The notes: a model not told the origin generated them from the sequence alone. A DNA stretch of 12,892 bases from Deferribacteraceae bacterium (GCA_031276055.1 JAISNW010000059.1:1-12892), one strand, 5' to 3'; shown: positions 1 to 7,960, counted from the stretch's first letter. Program-made: numbers and translations.

Positions 1-861
1 GCTTTTATCGGCGCTCCAAACTATATTGATGATGCACAAGATTACAGTAGCGCTTTTCGTCATACGGGCGATCTCTCTTATGGCGGCAAGCTCTTTTTAA
101 GCGGGGTGGAAAAGGTTAAATTTAACCTGAACTATTATAGGGAGACAGGTCTTGACGGCAACGAGCATTTTTCTGTCTACAAAGAGACGGCAGGTTTTGG
201 GATAACCTACTTTGACGGCGTAAAAGGCGACTACCGCTCTTTTGACGCCGCAATAGATCAAGACGTGCAACGCGGATTGCTTGCAAGGGGTTCTGCCCGC
301 TTTACTATCGCTATGAGCGGTTTTAAGGGGGAGCTCTTTGGAGATTATTATGATGTAAGAGATGATTTCCCTTTCGGCAGGGAGTTGATAATCCGCTTTA
401 TATCCGCCGGTAGAGAGAGTAGAGGCGGGGCAAGCGCTGCTTGCAACATATCGCAAAACTTTGATGTATATGCAGGTTTTACCTATACAGATGTTGAGCT
501 GCGCTCAGGCAGGAGGGCGGCGGGGCAGATATATAGGGCGGGAGCAAATGCAGTTCTGGTGAAAGAGGCGGGTTTATCTGCGAACTTTGAAATTTACGAC
601 TATGAGAGTGAGTTTATGGACTCCTACGGCGTTGCAGGAGAGTTTCAATGGCAGTTTGCGGAGGATTTTCTCCTAACAGGCTCTCTTGAAAAGGCTTATT
701 TGAGGGATTCCCGACATGATAACAGCGCAGTTAGTGCGGAAGGGAAACTTTTAGTATACCTAACAGAGAGCTTTACCCTCTCTGTTTATGCTCAGATAGG
801 CTCTGATAATAGATTTGTAGATAAAAATAGGTGGGGAGGAGAGCTAAAATATGCGTTCTAA
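1..861 (+). CDS. Outer-membrane beta-barrel (porin-like) protein, 5' end outside window
   Basis: The reading frame is open from the first base to a TAA at 859-861, so only the last 286 residues are present. A GTG at 106 is in frame but has no convincing ribosome binding site, and the frame runs on upstream of it, so I treat the gene as truncated by the window edge. The protein shows short alternating polar and hydrophobic stretches rich in Tyr, Phe and Gly (for example VYAGFTYTDVEL, LSANFEIYDY, FTLSVYAQIG), typical of antiparallel transmembrane beta strands. It ends in ...LKYAF; a C-terminal aromatic residue is the usual recognition signal for outer-membrane barrel assembly. The last 11 bases overlap the next gene, a multihaem cytochrome, so the two are probably translationally coupled. 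By context it is the porin sheath of a porin-cytochrome electron conduit. The barrel class is well supported; the conduit role is inferred, and I cannot assign a named family. Confidence 0.75.
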   Translation, partial: AFIGAPNYIDDAQDYSSAFRHTGDLSYGGKLFLSGVEKVKFNLNYYRETGLDGNEHFSVYKETAGFGITYFDGVKGDYRSFDAAIDQDVQRGLLARGSARFTIAMSGFKGELFGDYYDVRDDFPFGRELIIRFISAGRESRGGASAACNISQNFDVYAGFTYTDVELRSGRRAAGQIYRAGANAVLVKEAGLSANFEIYDYESEFMDSYGVAGEFQWQFAEDFLLTGSLEKAYLRDSRHDNSAVSAEGKLLVYLTESFTLSVYAQIGSDNRFVDKNRWGGELKYAF

Positions 862-1498
862 AAGTGCTGTTATAATAATTCTACTCTTCTTCTTCGCCGC
901 GGGGTGCGCTCTATACCGTTATGCCGCCCCTTATAGAAATTTTGATCATGAGCTGCATGAAAATAATATCGTAAAATCGAATAAAGATTGTTTCACCTGC
1001 CATAAAACGGAAGTTCCTGCCAACTTTGTTGAAGAGAAAGATTCTATAAAAAAATCTGCGATGATCCGTAAGATGCTGGAGCAGATAGGGGATAAGAAAG
1101 AGTTTAATCAGGGTGAGTGCCACGCCTGCCACACTGAAACAAAAACAAAGGCGCTGGGAGCGCCTGGCCGCTGTGAAGTCTGCCACGACAATCTTAATCA
1201 GGTAAAGCCTGAAAGCCATAAGGGAACTTGGCGTTCCAACCATGCCGTCATAGCCCTTGAAAATGGGTATAACGGGGTAATTAGGGGGAGCGCTGAAAAA
1301 ACTGAATACACCTGCGACAGCTGCCACAACCAATGGTTCTGCATTAACTGCCACAATGCTAGGGGAGAGACCGACAGATCTATGCACCCGAGAACATTTA
1401 GGGCATCCCACGTGCCGCTTGCCCTTATTGATCCCGCCCAATGCAGCGCCTGCCATACAGTTGGCTACTGCAGCGCCTGCCATACTAAACGGAGGTAA
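851..1498 (+). CDS. Seven-haem lipoprotein cytochrome c
   Basis: A 215-residue c-type cytochrome. Residues 1-19 form a lipoprotein signal (hydrophobic stretch ending FAAGC, lipidated Cys19); the +2 residue is Ala, so there is no Asp inner-membrane retention signal and the outer membrane is likely. Seven CXXCH haem-attachment motifs begin near residues 47 (CFTCH), 90 (CHACH), 108 (CEVCH), 155 (CDSCH), 164 (CINCH), 198 (CSACH) and 207 (CSACH), about one haem per 31 residues. The last four are two closely spaced pairs, CXXCH-X4-CXXCH, which look like an internal duplication. Other histidines in the FDHELHE region and near residue 130 could be distal ligands. The ATG is preceded by GGAGGAGAG, and the gene overlaps the porin-like gene by 11 bases. 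By position it is the likely periplasmic or barrel-inserted electron carrier of the conduit. Cytochrome identity is certain; exact role and redox partner are inferred. Confidence 0.9.
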   Translation: MRSKSAVIIILLFFFAAGCALYRYAAPYRNFDHELHENNIVKSNKDCFTCHKTEVPANFVEEKDSIKKSAMIRKMLEQIGDKKEFNQGECHACHTETKTKALGAPGRCEVCHDNLNQVKPESHKGTWRSNHAVIALENGYNGVIRGSAEKTEYTCDSCHNQWFCINCHNARGETDRSMHPRTFRASHVPLALIDPAQCSACHTVGYCSACHTKRR

Positions 1499-1500
1499 TA

Positions 1501-2583
1501 ATGCGGATATTATCTGCTTTTCTCCTCTTTTCTGCCGCTATTATAGCCGCTTCATGCGGAGGCAGTGAAAAGCTGGAAGAAGCATCTGCAAATATGAGCA
1601 TCGGAATCCCCCTCTTAACAGAGCCCGATAAACATCAGGTAGGGTGGGGCAGAAGCGACTGCACCTCCTGCCACCCATTTCTCCCTGAAGAGCACCCTAG
1701 GCTTGTAAAGCTCCCTGGTTATAGTGCAGATGAGGCATGCATCAGCTGCCATTTGAGCAACGGAACTAGCAAGGGGAAGAAGATTCCTGAATGCGTATTC
1801 TGCCATACCAACGGCGCAAAGGGTGTAGAGGCTTTAGCTAAACGTTCTGCACACTCTATAACCCGCGACAGGTCTAACCCATACGAGAACCCTCCCACTA
1901 AGAGTATGAGCGATATTGATTGCGTTATCTGCCATGACAGCGCCAATATGGATGGGAAGTTCACAAAAGACGACCTTTCAGATTTCGGTGTATGGGATAG
2001 AGGGGAACTAAACGATTTCTGCTTTGCCTGCCACTCCCCTAACGGTGCAACAGCACAAGGTTTGAATATAAAATATACCGATATAAAAACATCTTACATC
2101 CTTGATTACCACGGCCAAATTGGTTATACCGACCGCGGCTATGGCAATGACCTTATAGGCGGGCGAACCCCAAATTCCCCCGCCCTTAGCTGCCTCTCCT
2201 GCCATACAAAGCACTCCTCTAATAACCGAAAACTCTTTATAGAGAGCTTTTCGGACGGCGGGGCGGCTGTCAATGTAAAGTTAAACAACCCATCTGATCT
2301 TAGAGATTTATGCACCCGCTGCCACCAAAATGACGGCGGGGAGAGCGCCCCAAATGGGAAAAAACAGACCATAAAACATGATATAAAGAGCGGCGGGTGG
2401 TGTTTTCAGTCCGGCTGCCACCCTACAAACGGGCATCCAGTGGGGGCGGAGTATGCAAGAACCCTAATGAAACAGGAGTATGGCGGCAGCGGCTGCACCT
2501 CATGCCATAGGCATGGAGCAAATGCAGGGGCAACCCCTAACAACCTTTACCCCGATGGAACAGAAAACCACTCGATATTTTAG
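1501..2583 (+). CDS. Multihaem lipoprotein cytochrome c (8 CXXCH plus one CX4CH)
   Basis: A 360-residue c-type cytochrome. The lipoprotein signal ends IAASC (Cys19) and is followed by Gly, compatible with outer-membrane sorting. Eight standard haem motifs begin near residues 54 (CTSCH), 80 (CISCH), 98 (CVFCH), 141 (CVICH), 174 (CFACH), 231 (CLSCH), 271 (CTRCH) and 332 (CTSCH). A ninth at residue 301 is CFQSGCH, a CX4CH motif like those known from tetrahaem cytochromes c3, and would probably also carry haem. It starts two bases after the previous stop codon; its ribosome binding site GGAGGT lies inside the last codons of the upstream gene, so translation is probably coupled. In the conduit model it would bridge the small cytochrome and the larger surface cytochrome, or face one side of the barrel. 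I do not recognise a specific named cytochrome. Confidence 0.9.
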   Translation: MRILSAFLLFSAAIIAASCGGSEKLEEASANMSIGIPLLTEPDKHQVGWGRSDCTSCHPFLPEEHPRLVKLPGYSADEACISCHLSNGTSKGKKIPECVFCHTNGAKGVEALAKRSAHSITRDRSNPYENPPTKSMSDIDCVICHDSANMDGKFTKDDLSDFGVWDRGELNDFCFACHSPNGATAQGLNIKYTDIKTSYILDYHGQIGYTDRGYGNDLIGGRTPNSPALSCLSCHTKHSSNNRKLFIESFSDGGAAVNVKLNNPSDLRDLCTRCHQNDGGESAPNGKKQTIKHDIKSGGWCFQSGCHPTNGHPVGAEYARTLMKQEYGGSGCTSCHRHGANAGATPNNLYPDGTENHSIF

Positions 2584-2626
2584 ACGAGTTTTAAGCATAA
2601 AGACAGTATTTCGGAGGAGTTAGCAG

Positions 2627-5374
2627 ATGAAAAAAAGTATACTAATTATAACTCTCTTACTTTTAACAACATTTGCCGCCGTCAGTTGCGGAAAAGACGG
2701 CAATGACGGTAGAGACGGTAAAGATAGAGAGCGCACCCCTAACGCATGGGTAAAAAACGACAAAAGGGCTGAAAACAACTTTTCCTGCATAGGCTGCCAC
2801 GCAGGCAAAGCCCTTGATCTAGCTGATAACTCCTCTATGGTTAATAAAATTGATATAGCTGCTGGAGCTGCTCCGGGGGATCATACCGCTCGGGATAAAT
2901 ATCACGGAGCGCCGCACTTTTGGAGCTGGGCAAATTTGGGAACATGCAATGAATCATGCCATAATAGAGATACTGAAGACAACAATCGGATGAACGAATG
3001 GCTCAGATTAATTACAGAACCCTCCCTCATATCAGATAATAAGATAGGCGTTGCCAGTTGTAAAGGGTGCCACACTATAGGTGAAGGGCATTACGGCAAT
3101 AAAACCGTCACCGTAAAAAACAGCAGCGGAGTTGATCTTGCAAACACCCACGCCACAAACGCATCACAGGCGTGCTTTGACTGCCATAACGACACAACCC
3201 ACCCCACACTACACGCCCGATATTTTACAGAAACTCAAGGCAAAGCGTTTAAGGCGGGGCTGCACGGCAACTCTTCCAACAACCACTATGTTGATGAAGC
3301 AGGCGATATCGATTCTTCCGCCTATTGCGGCTACTGCCACTCATACAACTACTCTTGGAAATATAACCCGCTGAACGGCTCAAGGAATGTCGCGGAGATT
3401 AGAGAGCAGATTGGAGACGCACCCTTTGAAAAGATGGCAAATACCCCTCTATCTTGCGCCACCTGCCATGAGCCGCACAGCGGCGGACTTTCAAAAAAGG
3501 CAACTGAACAGGTGGATGGCGGCGGCAAAGTTATCTTCTCAAAAGAGTTTGTGCTGTGCACCTCATGCCATATAGTAAAGCTGGATTATGAGCCTGCAGC
3601 GGTTGATGCGGGAAGCGGGATCGCCTATAATATACGCTCCCAGTATTACCTAGATGATTCTGTTTACGGTTTTCCTCTCGGCTCTTCTGCTAGAGTTGCG
3701 GAGGCGGCGGCAGGGCAGCACTTTTTCTCCCATAGTGCAAACGCTCAAGGGGTGAGGGGGTTGCATTATATGGGAAACTTTGTAAAAAACCACTTTGCCA
3801 CAAAACAGGGCAAAACTATGGTGACAAAAATTGACGGTGAAAAGGTTGTAGCTGTAGAAGCGGCAACAGGCTTAAATATTGACGCCGCAGCAAAGAGAGC
3901 TTGCACCAACTGCCACGACCCGCACAAAGCCGCAAGATTTGCCCCTGGTGTTGTTCTTGCAAATTCTGGCGCTGCCCTTACACAAAATATGCTCTCAAAT
4001 ATAGAGAAGACTTATGCACAATCCGCTCATGCCGCCTATACCAAACACCAATGGAATTATGCAAATTTTTACACCAACAATACAACCACCGGCCGCGGTT
4101 GCATGCCGTGCCATAATGGAGGCGAAGCGGTTAAATTTATGGAGGCTGTTCAAGATGCGTGGGATTATGCCAAAGGTCCGCTTAGAAGCATTCAGCGGAT
4201 TAAAACTAACGCCGGCATCGGAGGCGCAAGCTTAGGGTGCGTCAACTGCCATGATCCGGATGACGCAGTTAATGGTCCAAATGTGGGCGGAGACGGCAAA
4301 AAGGCGCAAGCCCTCACAGGCAAATTGCGGGCGTCAGACGGCAACCACGCCGCCATCTATCCTGCTTCATCAGACGGCAATTTCTACCTCCCTGCAGAGC
4401 AGAGTTTCTCTGCCTCCACCAGCAAACTGCCACTGAAAGTCCTAGAAAAACAGAAAGGCGACAGATCTCTAGTATGCTTCACCTGCCATTCAGGAAGGAG
4501 CAACGTTTTTATCAAGAAAGATAATTACCCATCTGGTTATGGAACTTATATCCATAACGACCCAGGCGCAGGCAATGTTGCAGGGATGCTCCTGCCGAAG
4601 ATAAAAGACGCTCTATTTGCCAGTGGACTTGAACCTAGGGCAGATCTTACAAACACTCCCGACTACAGCACATGGAGCAGACATGGAAGCGATGCAGGAG
4701 TTCCAAACTTTTCAGGCGATAAATTCCCTAAATGCACCCAGTGCCATAATATCAATAAAGAGGGGCACTCCTTAGCGGTATATACAGATGCAGACGGCAA
4801 CCCATTTATTCAAGATATTACAGACAGCAAGGATATAAACCTTGATCCTGCAGCCGCCGTTTTTGCAAGTGCTGAAAAAGGGTGCAGCTGCCACGGAGCA
4901 AACGGGGCAGATATGATAAACAACTCTAAAGCGACTGCAAAAGGCTTTGCAGGGCTTATGGTCTTTTATGAGGATGCAATGAAAATCGCCAACGTACACC
5001 TACGTTGGCCTGGGAGAGGGTGGAATTTCGCGGATACCAATGCCACCGCAACTTGGACAAGTGATGACAGAGGTTTAAGAAAGTTTGCCGCCGCTCTAAC
5101 ATATGATGTTCTTATGCACGATTGGGGAGCTTACGCCCACTTAGGCAGAGGCAATCTTCGCCAAACAATCGGCGAAGCTCTAGCTTTTATCTACCAGAGC
5201 AAGACGAATAACACAGGGGCGGCGGCGGACTTCTTTGACTGGCTTAGAGACGGAGGCGATCTGTTAAATGGGGGCGGAGCTTTAAGCGGTCTCGGTCTTG
5301 GTTCCAGCGGGTTGGACTTACTCTGCCCAGGTGGTATATGCGACTATGACAGTTGGAAGAGCGCTGTTTGGTAA
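2627..5374 (+). CDS. Large multihaem lipoprotein cytochrome c, probably surface-exposed
   Basis: A 915-residue c-type cytochrome. The lipoprotein signal ends FAAVSC (Cys21), followed by a Gly-Asp-rich linker (GKDGNDGRDGKD) like those at the N-termini of many outer-surface cytochromes. Eleven CXXCH motifs begin near residues 54, 145, 183, 234, 277, 311, 426, 492, 538, 617 and 703. Two atypical motifs are also present: CNESCH (CX3CH, residue 107) and CSCH (CXCH, residue 753). Residues after about 757 contain no haem motif and form an apparently helical, Trp-rich domain (RWPGRGW, HDWGAYAH, FFDWLRDGG), with a CX4C cysteine pair at residues 900 and 905. The start is supported by GGAGGAG seven bases upstream; 43 bases separate it from the preceding gene, probably in the same operon. 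As the largest, last-encoded lipoprotein cytochrome it is the best candidate for the extracellular terminal reductase of the conduit. The electron acceptor (metal oxide, another cell or a soluble compound) cannot be told from sequence. Confidence 0.9.
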   Translation: MKKSILIITLLLLTTFAAVSCGKDGNDGRDGKDRERTPNAWVKNDKRAENNFSCIGCHAGKALDLADNSSMVNKIDIAAGAAPGDHTARDKYHGAPHFWSWANLGTCNESCHNRDTEDNNRMNEWLRLITEPSLISDNKIGVASCKGCHTIGEGHYGNKTVTVKNSSGVDLANTHATNASQACFDCHNDTTHPTLHARYFTETQGKAFKAGLHGNSSNNHYVDEAGDIDSSAYCGYCHSYNYSWKYNPLNGSRNVAEIREQIGDAPFEKMANTPLSCATCHEPHSGGLSKKATEQVDGGGKVIFSKEFVLCTSCHIVKLDYEPAAVDAGSGIAYNIRSQYYLDDSVYGFPLGSSARVAEAAAGQHFFSHSANAQGVRGLHYMGNFVKNHFATKQGKTMVTKIDGEKVVAVEAATGLNIDAAAKRACTNCHDPHKAARFAPGVVLANSGAALTQNMLSNIEKTYAQSAHAAYTKHQWNYANFYTNNTTTGRGCMPCHNGGEAVKFMEAVQDAWDYAKGPLRSIQRIKTNAGIGGASLGCVNCHDPDDAVNGPNVGGDGKKAQALTGKLRASDGNHAAIYPASSDGNFYLPAEQSFSASTSKLPLKVLEKQKGDRSLVCFTCHSGRSNVFIKKDNYPSGYGTYIHNDPGAGNVAGMLLPKIKDALFASGLEPRADLTNTPDYSTWSRHGSDAGVPNFSGDKFPKCTQCHNINKEGHSLAVYTDADGNPFIQDITDSKDINLDPAAAVFASAEKGCSCHGANGADMINNSKATAKGFAGLMVFYEDAMKIANVHLRWPGRGWNFADTNATATWTSDDRGLRKFAAALTYDVLMHDWGAYAHLGRGNLRQTIGEALAFIYQSKTNNTGAAADFFDWLRDGGDLLNGGGALSGLGLGSSGLDLLCPGGICDYDSWKSAVW

Positions 5375-5456
5375 GAGGGTAGATCCCCCAGCTTGCTGTA
5401 AATATGTATCTTGCACCCTTAATATATAAAGGGCAGGCGGATCATAAAGGCTGCAC

Positions 5457-5484
5457 TCTCTTAATATTCAACAATATTAAGGGG
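5457..5484. terminator. Convergent intergenic hairpin, possible bidirectional terminator
   Basis: A 12-bp stem (5457-5468 with 5473-5484, including two T-G pairs) closes a CAAC loop. It lies between the convergent cytochrome and lipoprotein genes and overlaps the stop codon of the minus-strand gene (5477-5479). Neither strand has a clear U-tract after the stem, so it is not a textbook Rho-independent terminator. A second, weaker hairpin (CCCTT/AAGGG, 5416-5433) lies nearby. Termination is the most likely role, inferred from position. Confidence 0.35.
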
Positions 5485-7792
5485 TTAAAAGCTGCCAATA
5501 GAGTATGGGGTAGCCGCCGTCTGCGGGCATTACCCACGGGCATGCATCAGTATATCCATCAAAACACCAAGAGAGGGGAGGATTAGTATAGGCGTCTTTC
5601 TGCATAAAGTTGCTTTCAGACAGCTGCGTAGTGTTAGTGGTGCACGTTAAAGCATCTAAAGCGAGATTGTTTATATTTGGCCCATTGTCGCCTATGCAGT
5701 CTGTATTTGTATTGCCTGTAACGGAGCTATTTAAGGCGGCGTTTTTTTCAGCTTTGTATTGAATAGACCTTCCTACGATCCCGCCGACGTAATTATCGCC
5801 GACGATATTTCCTGCAGCATAACTTTTATTTATATTGCCTTTATAAATTTGTCCTATGATCCCGCCTACAGCGTTAGTCCCGCTTATATCTCCTGTGGAG
5901 TAGGTGTTGATAACTGCTGATGCATTAGTAAAAGTCTGCGCTACGATCCCGCCGACATAGTCAACTCCGCTGATATTCCCAGTAGTGTAGCTATTGCTTA
6001 TTGTGCATGGGTTGCAGCCTCCTATAAGCCCGCCGGCATAGCTGCTTCCGTCGTTAAGTCCCACGGCGGTGATGTTTCCTGTGGTGTAACAGTTTATTAA
6101 ATCTCCCCCATCCAACGACCCCGCTAATCCGCCTACAAATCTGACACCGGTTACATCTCCTATGACACGGCTGTTCGTTATCATTGAGGCGCCGCCGGTA
6201 GCAAAGCCCACCATTCCGCCGGTGTATTGCGTTCCTCCCTTTATCTTTCTGCCTTCTGCTATTTCAACAGTGAGATTGGCTATCTTTGCATTATTTATAT
6301 AGCCGAAAAGCCCAATATACAAAGAGTTGTTATCGATCCATAAGCCGCTTATCTTATGCCCATTGCCGTTAAAAACACCTGTAAAGTTTGCCGCGTTGCT
6401 GCCAATCGGCGGGAAACCTTTAACAGCATCTAAAATGGGCGAGCCGGTGAGGTCAATATCTTTCGTGAGGATATATGTGCCCGCCAAAGTTGCGGCATCT
6501 GTGCCGATAGCTGCTAAATCTGCTGCATCTGCCACCTCTAAGACATTGTTAGCTGCATAAAAATTAACATCAGCAACAAGGTAGTGCGGATCAGACGCCA
6601 GAACGCCCCCTGCCGTATACCACGTGCCTGAGAGAATGGTTGAGGGACTGACAGTTTGTGTATTATATGAGCCTGTCTGTAGGAGTTTAAAATCGGCGTC
6701 GTAGAAAGAGACGGTGAAGATTTCGACCGTTACGGCAGCAAAATCGCTTGATATCGCGGCAGTCTGCTTTCCGCTTACATTGGGGTTCGTATTTGTAACT
6801 TCAAGATAGTAATAATAAATTTGCGTTGCGGCGGGCGGGGGGGTTAGAAGGCGGTTGAAGAGGGAGAGGGTGGAGCTGGTTGCGCCGGATATCGCCGCAG
6901 CATCAGCATAACTTCCTGTCGGGCTTTCATACCACTGATAGGCTAAACTTCCCCCATCGGAAACATTCGCGGTTGCAATTAAATCACAAGCCGAACTCCA
7001 CAAGTTGCAACTCATATCCGCCGGTAACGTAATAGAGGGCGTCTCTGCATTTTTTAGAACGGTTATCGTTGCAATATCGCTTGCATTTTCCGCTGTTTTA
7101 GAGCCTGCAGCGGCGGGATTTGTGTTTGTGACGACAACAAAGTAATAGTATGGTTGGTCAGGGGTAAGCGGTGCGATATCAAGTGCGCAGCTTGCAGATG
7201 TTGCGCCGCCTATTGTTGAAGCGCCTGCATAAGAGTTTATCGTGTTTACAAACCACTGATAACTCAGCGCCCCGCCGTCGCTCACAGCTGCAACAACTGT
7301 TAGAGCGCTGGCGGCATCGCCTTCGTTGTATACATCGCTTCTCGGCTGCAGTGAGATAACAGGCGTTCGGGCATCGTTTGATAAAACTGTTATAACAGCA
7401 ACATCACTTGCCTCTGCTGTGGTTCTGTCGTTTATAGCCGCATGGTTTGTGTTTGTAACAACAACATAGTAATAAAATACCCCTAAGCTGTCTACGGGCG
7501 GGATGTATATTGCAGAGCGCGCTCCATTTATTGGGCTTCCCCCTGCATTATTGCTAGAACTGTTTTCAAACCATTGATAGCTTAGCGCCCCGCCGTCGCT
7601 CACAGCTGCAGTTAGAGTTAGAGGCGCCGCCCTCTCCGTCAGTTCGTAAACTGCGCTTATAGGCTGGGTGGTTATAATAGGTTTTTGAGCGCTGGCAACA
7701 ACATCTTTCGAGGGGTCATTGGAGTCTTGGCATGAATAGAGTCCTAGGTGAAATACAAAAGCTATAAAAAACAAAAAACGTTGCGTAAACAT
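5477..7792 (-). CDS. Surface lipoprotein with Ig-like and GLUG repeats
   Basis: I start this gene at the ATG at 7792-7790 (771 residues): AGAGG lies eight bases upstream, whereas the in-frame GTG at 7801 overlaps that site. Residues 1-21 look like a lipoprotein signal (...LGLYSC, Cys21), though Tyr at -2 is unusual in a lipobox. Three Ig-like repeats of about 105 residues follow (roughly 36-357), each with a VSDGG(A/S)L(S/A)YQW strand and a later YYY-x-x-VTNTN strand. A segment resembling a Flg_new/Listeria-Bacteroides repeat (VSFYDADF, roughly 355-390) comes next. From about 430 to 690 are GLUG-type repeats built on GG(I/L)(V/I/A)G and sYttGnIsG units. The C-terminus is Cys- and Trp-containing (CFDGYTDACPW, GGYPILYW). 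Such proteins are usually adhesins or extracellular matrix components. It is convergent with the cytochrome operon; a functional link is possible but unproven. Confidence 0.85.
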   Translation of the reverse strand: MFTQRFLFFIAFVFHLGLYSCQDSNDPSKDVVASAQKPIITTQPISAVYELTERAAPLTLTAAVSDGGALSYQWFENSSSNNAGGSPINGARSAIYIPPVDSLGVFYYYVVVTNTNHAAINDRTTAEASDVAVITVLSNDARTPVISLQPRSDVYNEGDAASALTVVAAVSDGGALSYQWFVNTINSYAGASTIGGATSASCALDIAPLTPDQPYYYFVVVTNTNPAAAGSKTAENASDIATITVLKNAETPSITLPADMSCNLWSSACDLIATANVSDGGSLAYQWYESPTGSYADAAAISGATSSTLSLFNRLLTPPPAATQIYYYYLEVTNTNPNVSGKQTAAISSDFAAVTVEIFTVSFYDADFKLLQTGSYNTQTVSPSTILSGTWYTAGGVLASDPHYLVADVNFYAANNVLEVADAADLAAIGTDAATLAGTYILTKDIDLTGSPILDAVKGFPPIGSNAANFTGVFNGNGHKISGLWIDNNSLYIGLFGYINNAKIANLTVEIAEGRKIKGGTQYTGGMVGFATGGASMITNSRVIGDVTGVRFVGGLAGSLDGGDLINCYTTGNITAVGLNDGSSYAGGLIGGCNPCTISNSYTTGNISGVDYVGGIVAQTFTNASAVINTYSTGDISGTNAVGGIIGQIYKGNINKSYAAGNIVGDNYVGGIVGRSIQYKAEKNAALNSSVTGNTNTDCIGDNGPNINNLALDALTCTTNTTQLSESNFMQKDAYTNPPLSWCFDGYTDACPWVMPADGGYPILYWQLLTP
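7266..7292. repeat. 27-bp exact direct repeat within Ig-like repeat 2, copy 1
   Basis: The bases from 7266 to 7292 are identical to 7584-7610. Both encode the VSDGGALSYQW strand of neighbouring Ig-like repeats. Exact nucleotide identity inside otherwise diverged repeats suggests recent duplication or gene conversion. Confidence 0.8.
7584..7610. repeat. 27-bp exact direct repeat within Ig-like repeat 1, copy 2
   Basis: Partner of 7266-7292. The two copies are 318 bp apart, which is 106 codons and equals one Ig-like repeat unit, so slippage or recombination between them would add or remove a whole domain in frame. Confidence 0.8.
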
Positions 7793-7875
7793 AAACCACA
7801 CCTCTAACAGCTAGTTGCAATTAGCTTGAGCTGCAATAAGCGCTGCACTAAGTTGGCTATAAAAAAGGTAGGTTT

Positions 7876-7889
7876 AAAGTGCTCACTTT
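7876..7889. promoter_or_regulatory. 14-bp palindrome, possible operator
   Basis: AAAGTG-CT-CACTTT is a perfect 6-bp inverted repeat with a 2-base centre. It lies between the lipoprotein gene and its candidate promoter, in that gene's predicted 5' leader. Its spacing is typical of a dimeric regulator site, but I do not recognise the regulator. Confidence 0.35.
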
Positions 7890-7960
7890 TTTGGTGCAAC
7901 ATTTTGAAAATACCCTTGAATAAAAAAAGATTGTATATATAATAAAGAGTAGGTGTTGAA

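Noticed and set aside
106..108. GTG at 106 as the start of the barrel protein
   Set aside because: The frame is open to the window edge with barrel-like sequence before this codon, and no ribosome binding site precedes it.
911..1483. Long open frame on the minus strand across the seven-haem cytochrome gene
   Set aside because: It is antisense to a gene with seven haem motifs and a lipoprotein signal, and has no recognisable protein features.
5416..5484. CRISPR-like or tandem repeat array
   Set aside because: Only three short arms in mixed orientation with irregular spacing; they behave as hairpin arms, not an array.
7793..7801. GTG start three codons upstream for the Ig/GLUG lipoprotein
   Set aside because: It overlaps the AGAGG ribosome binding site, which is correctly spaced for the ATG at 7792.
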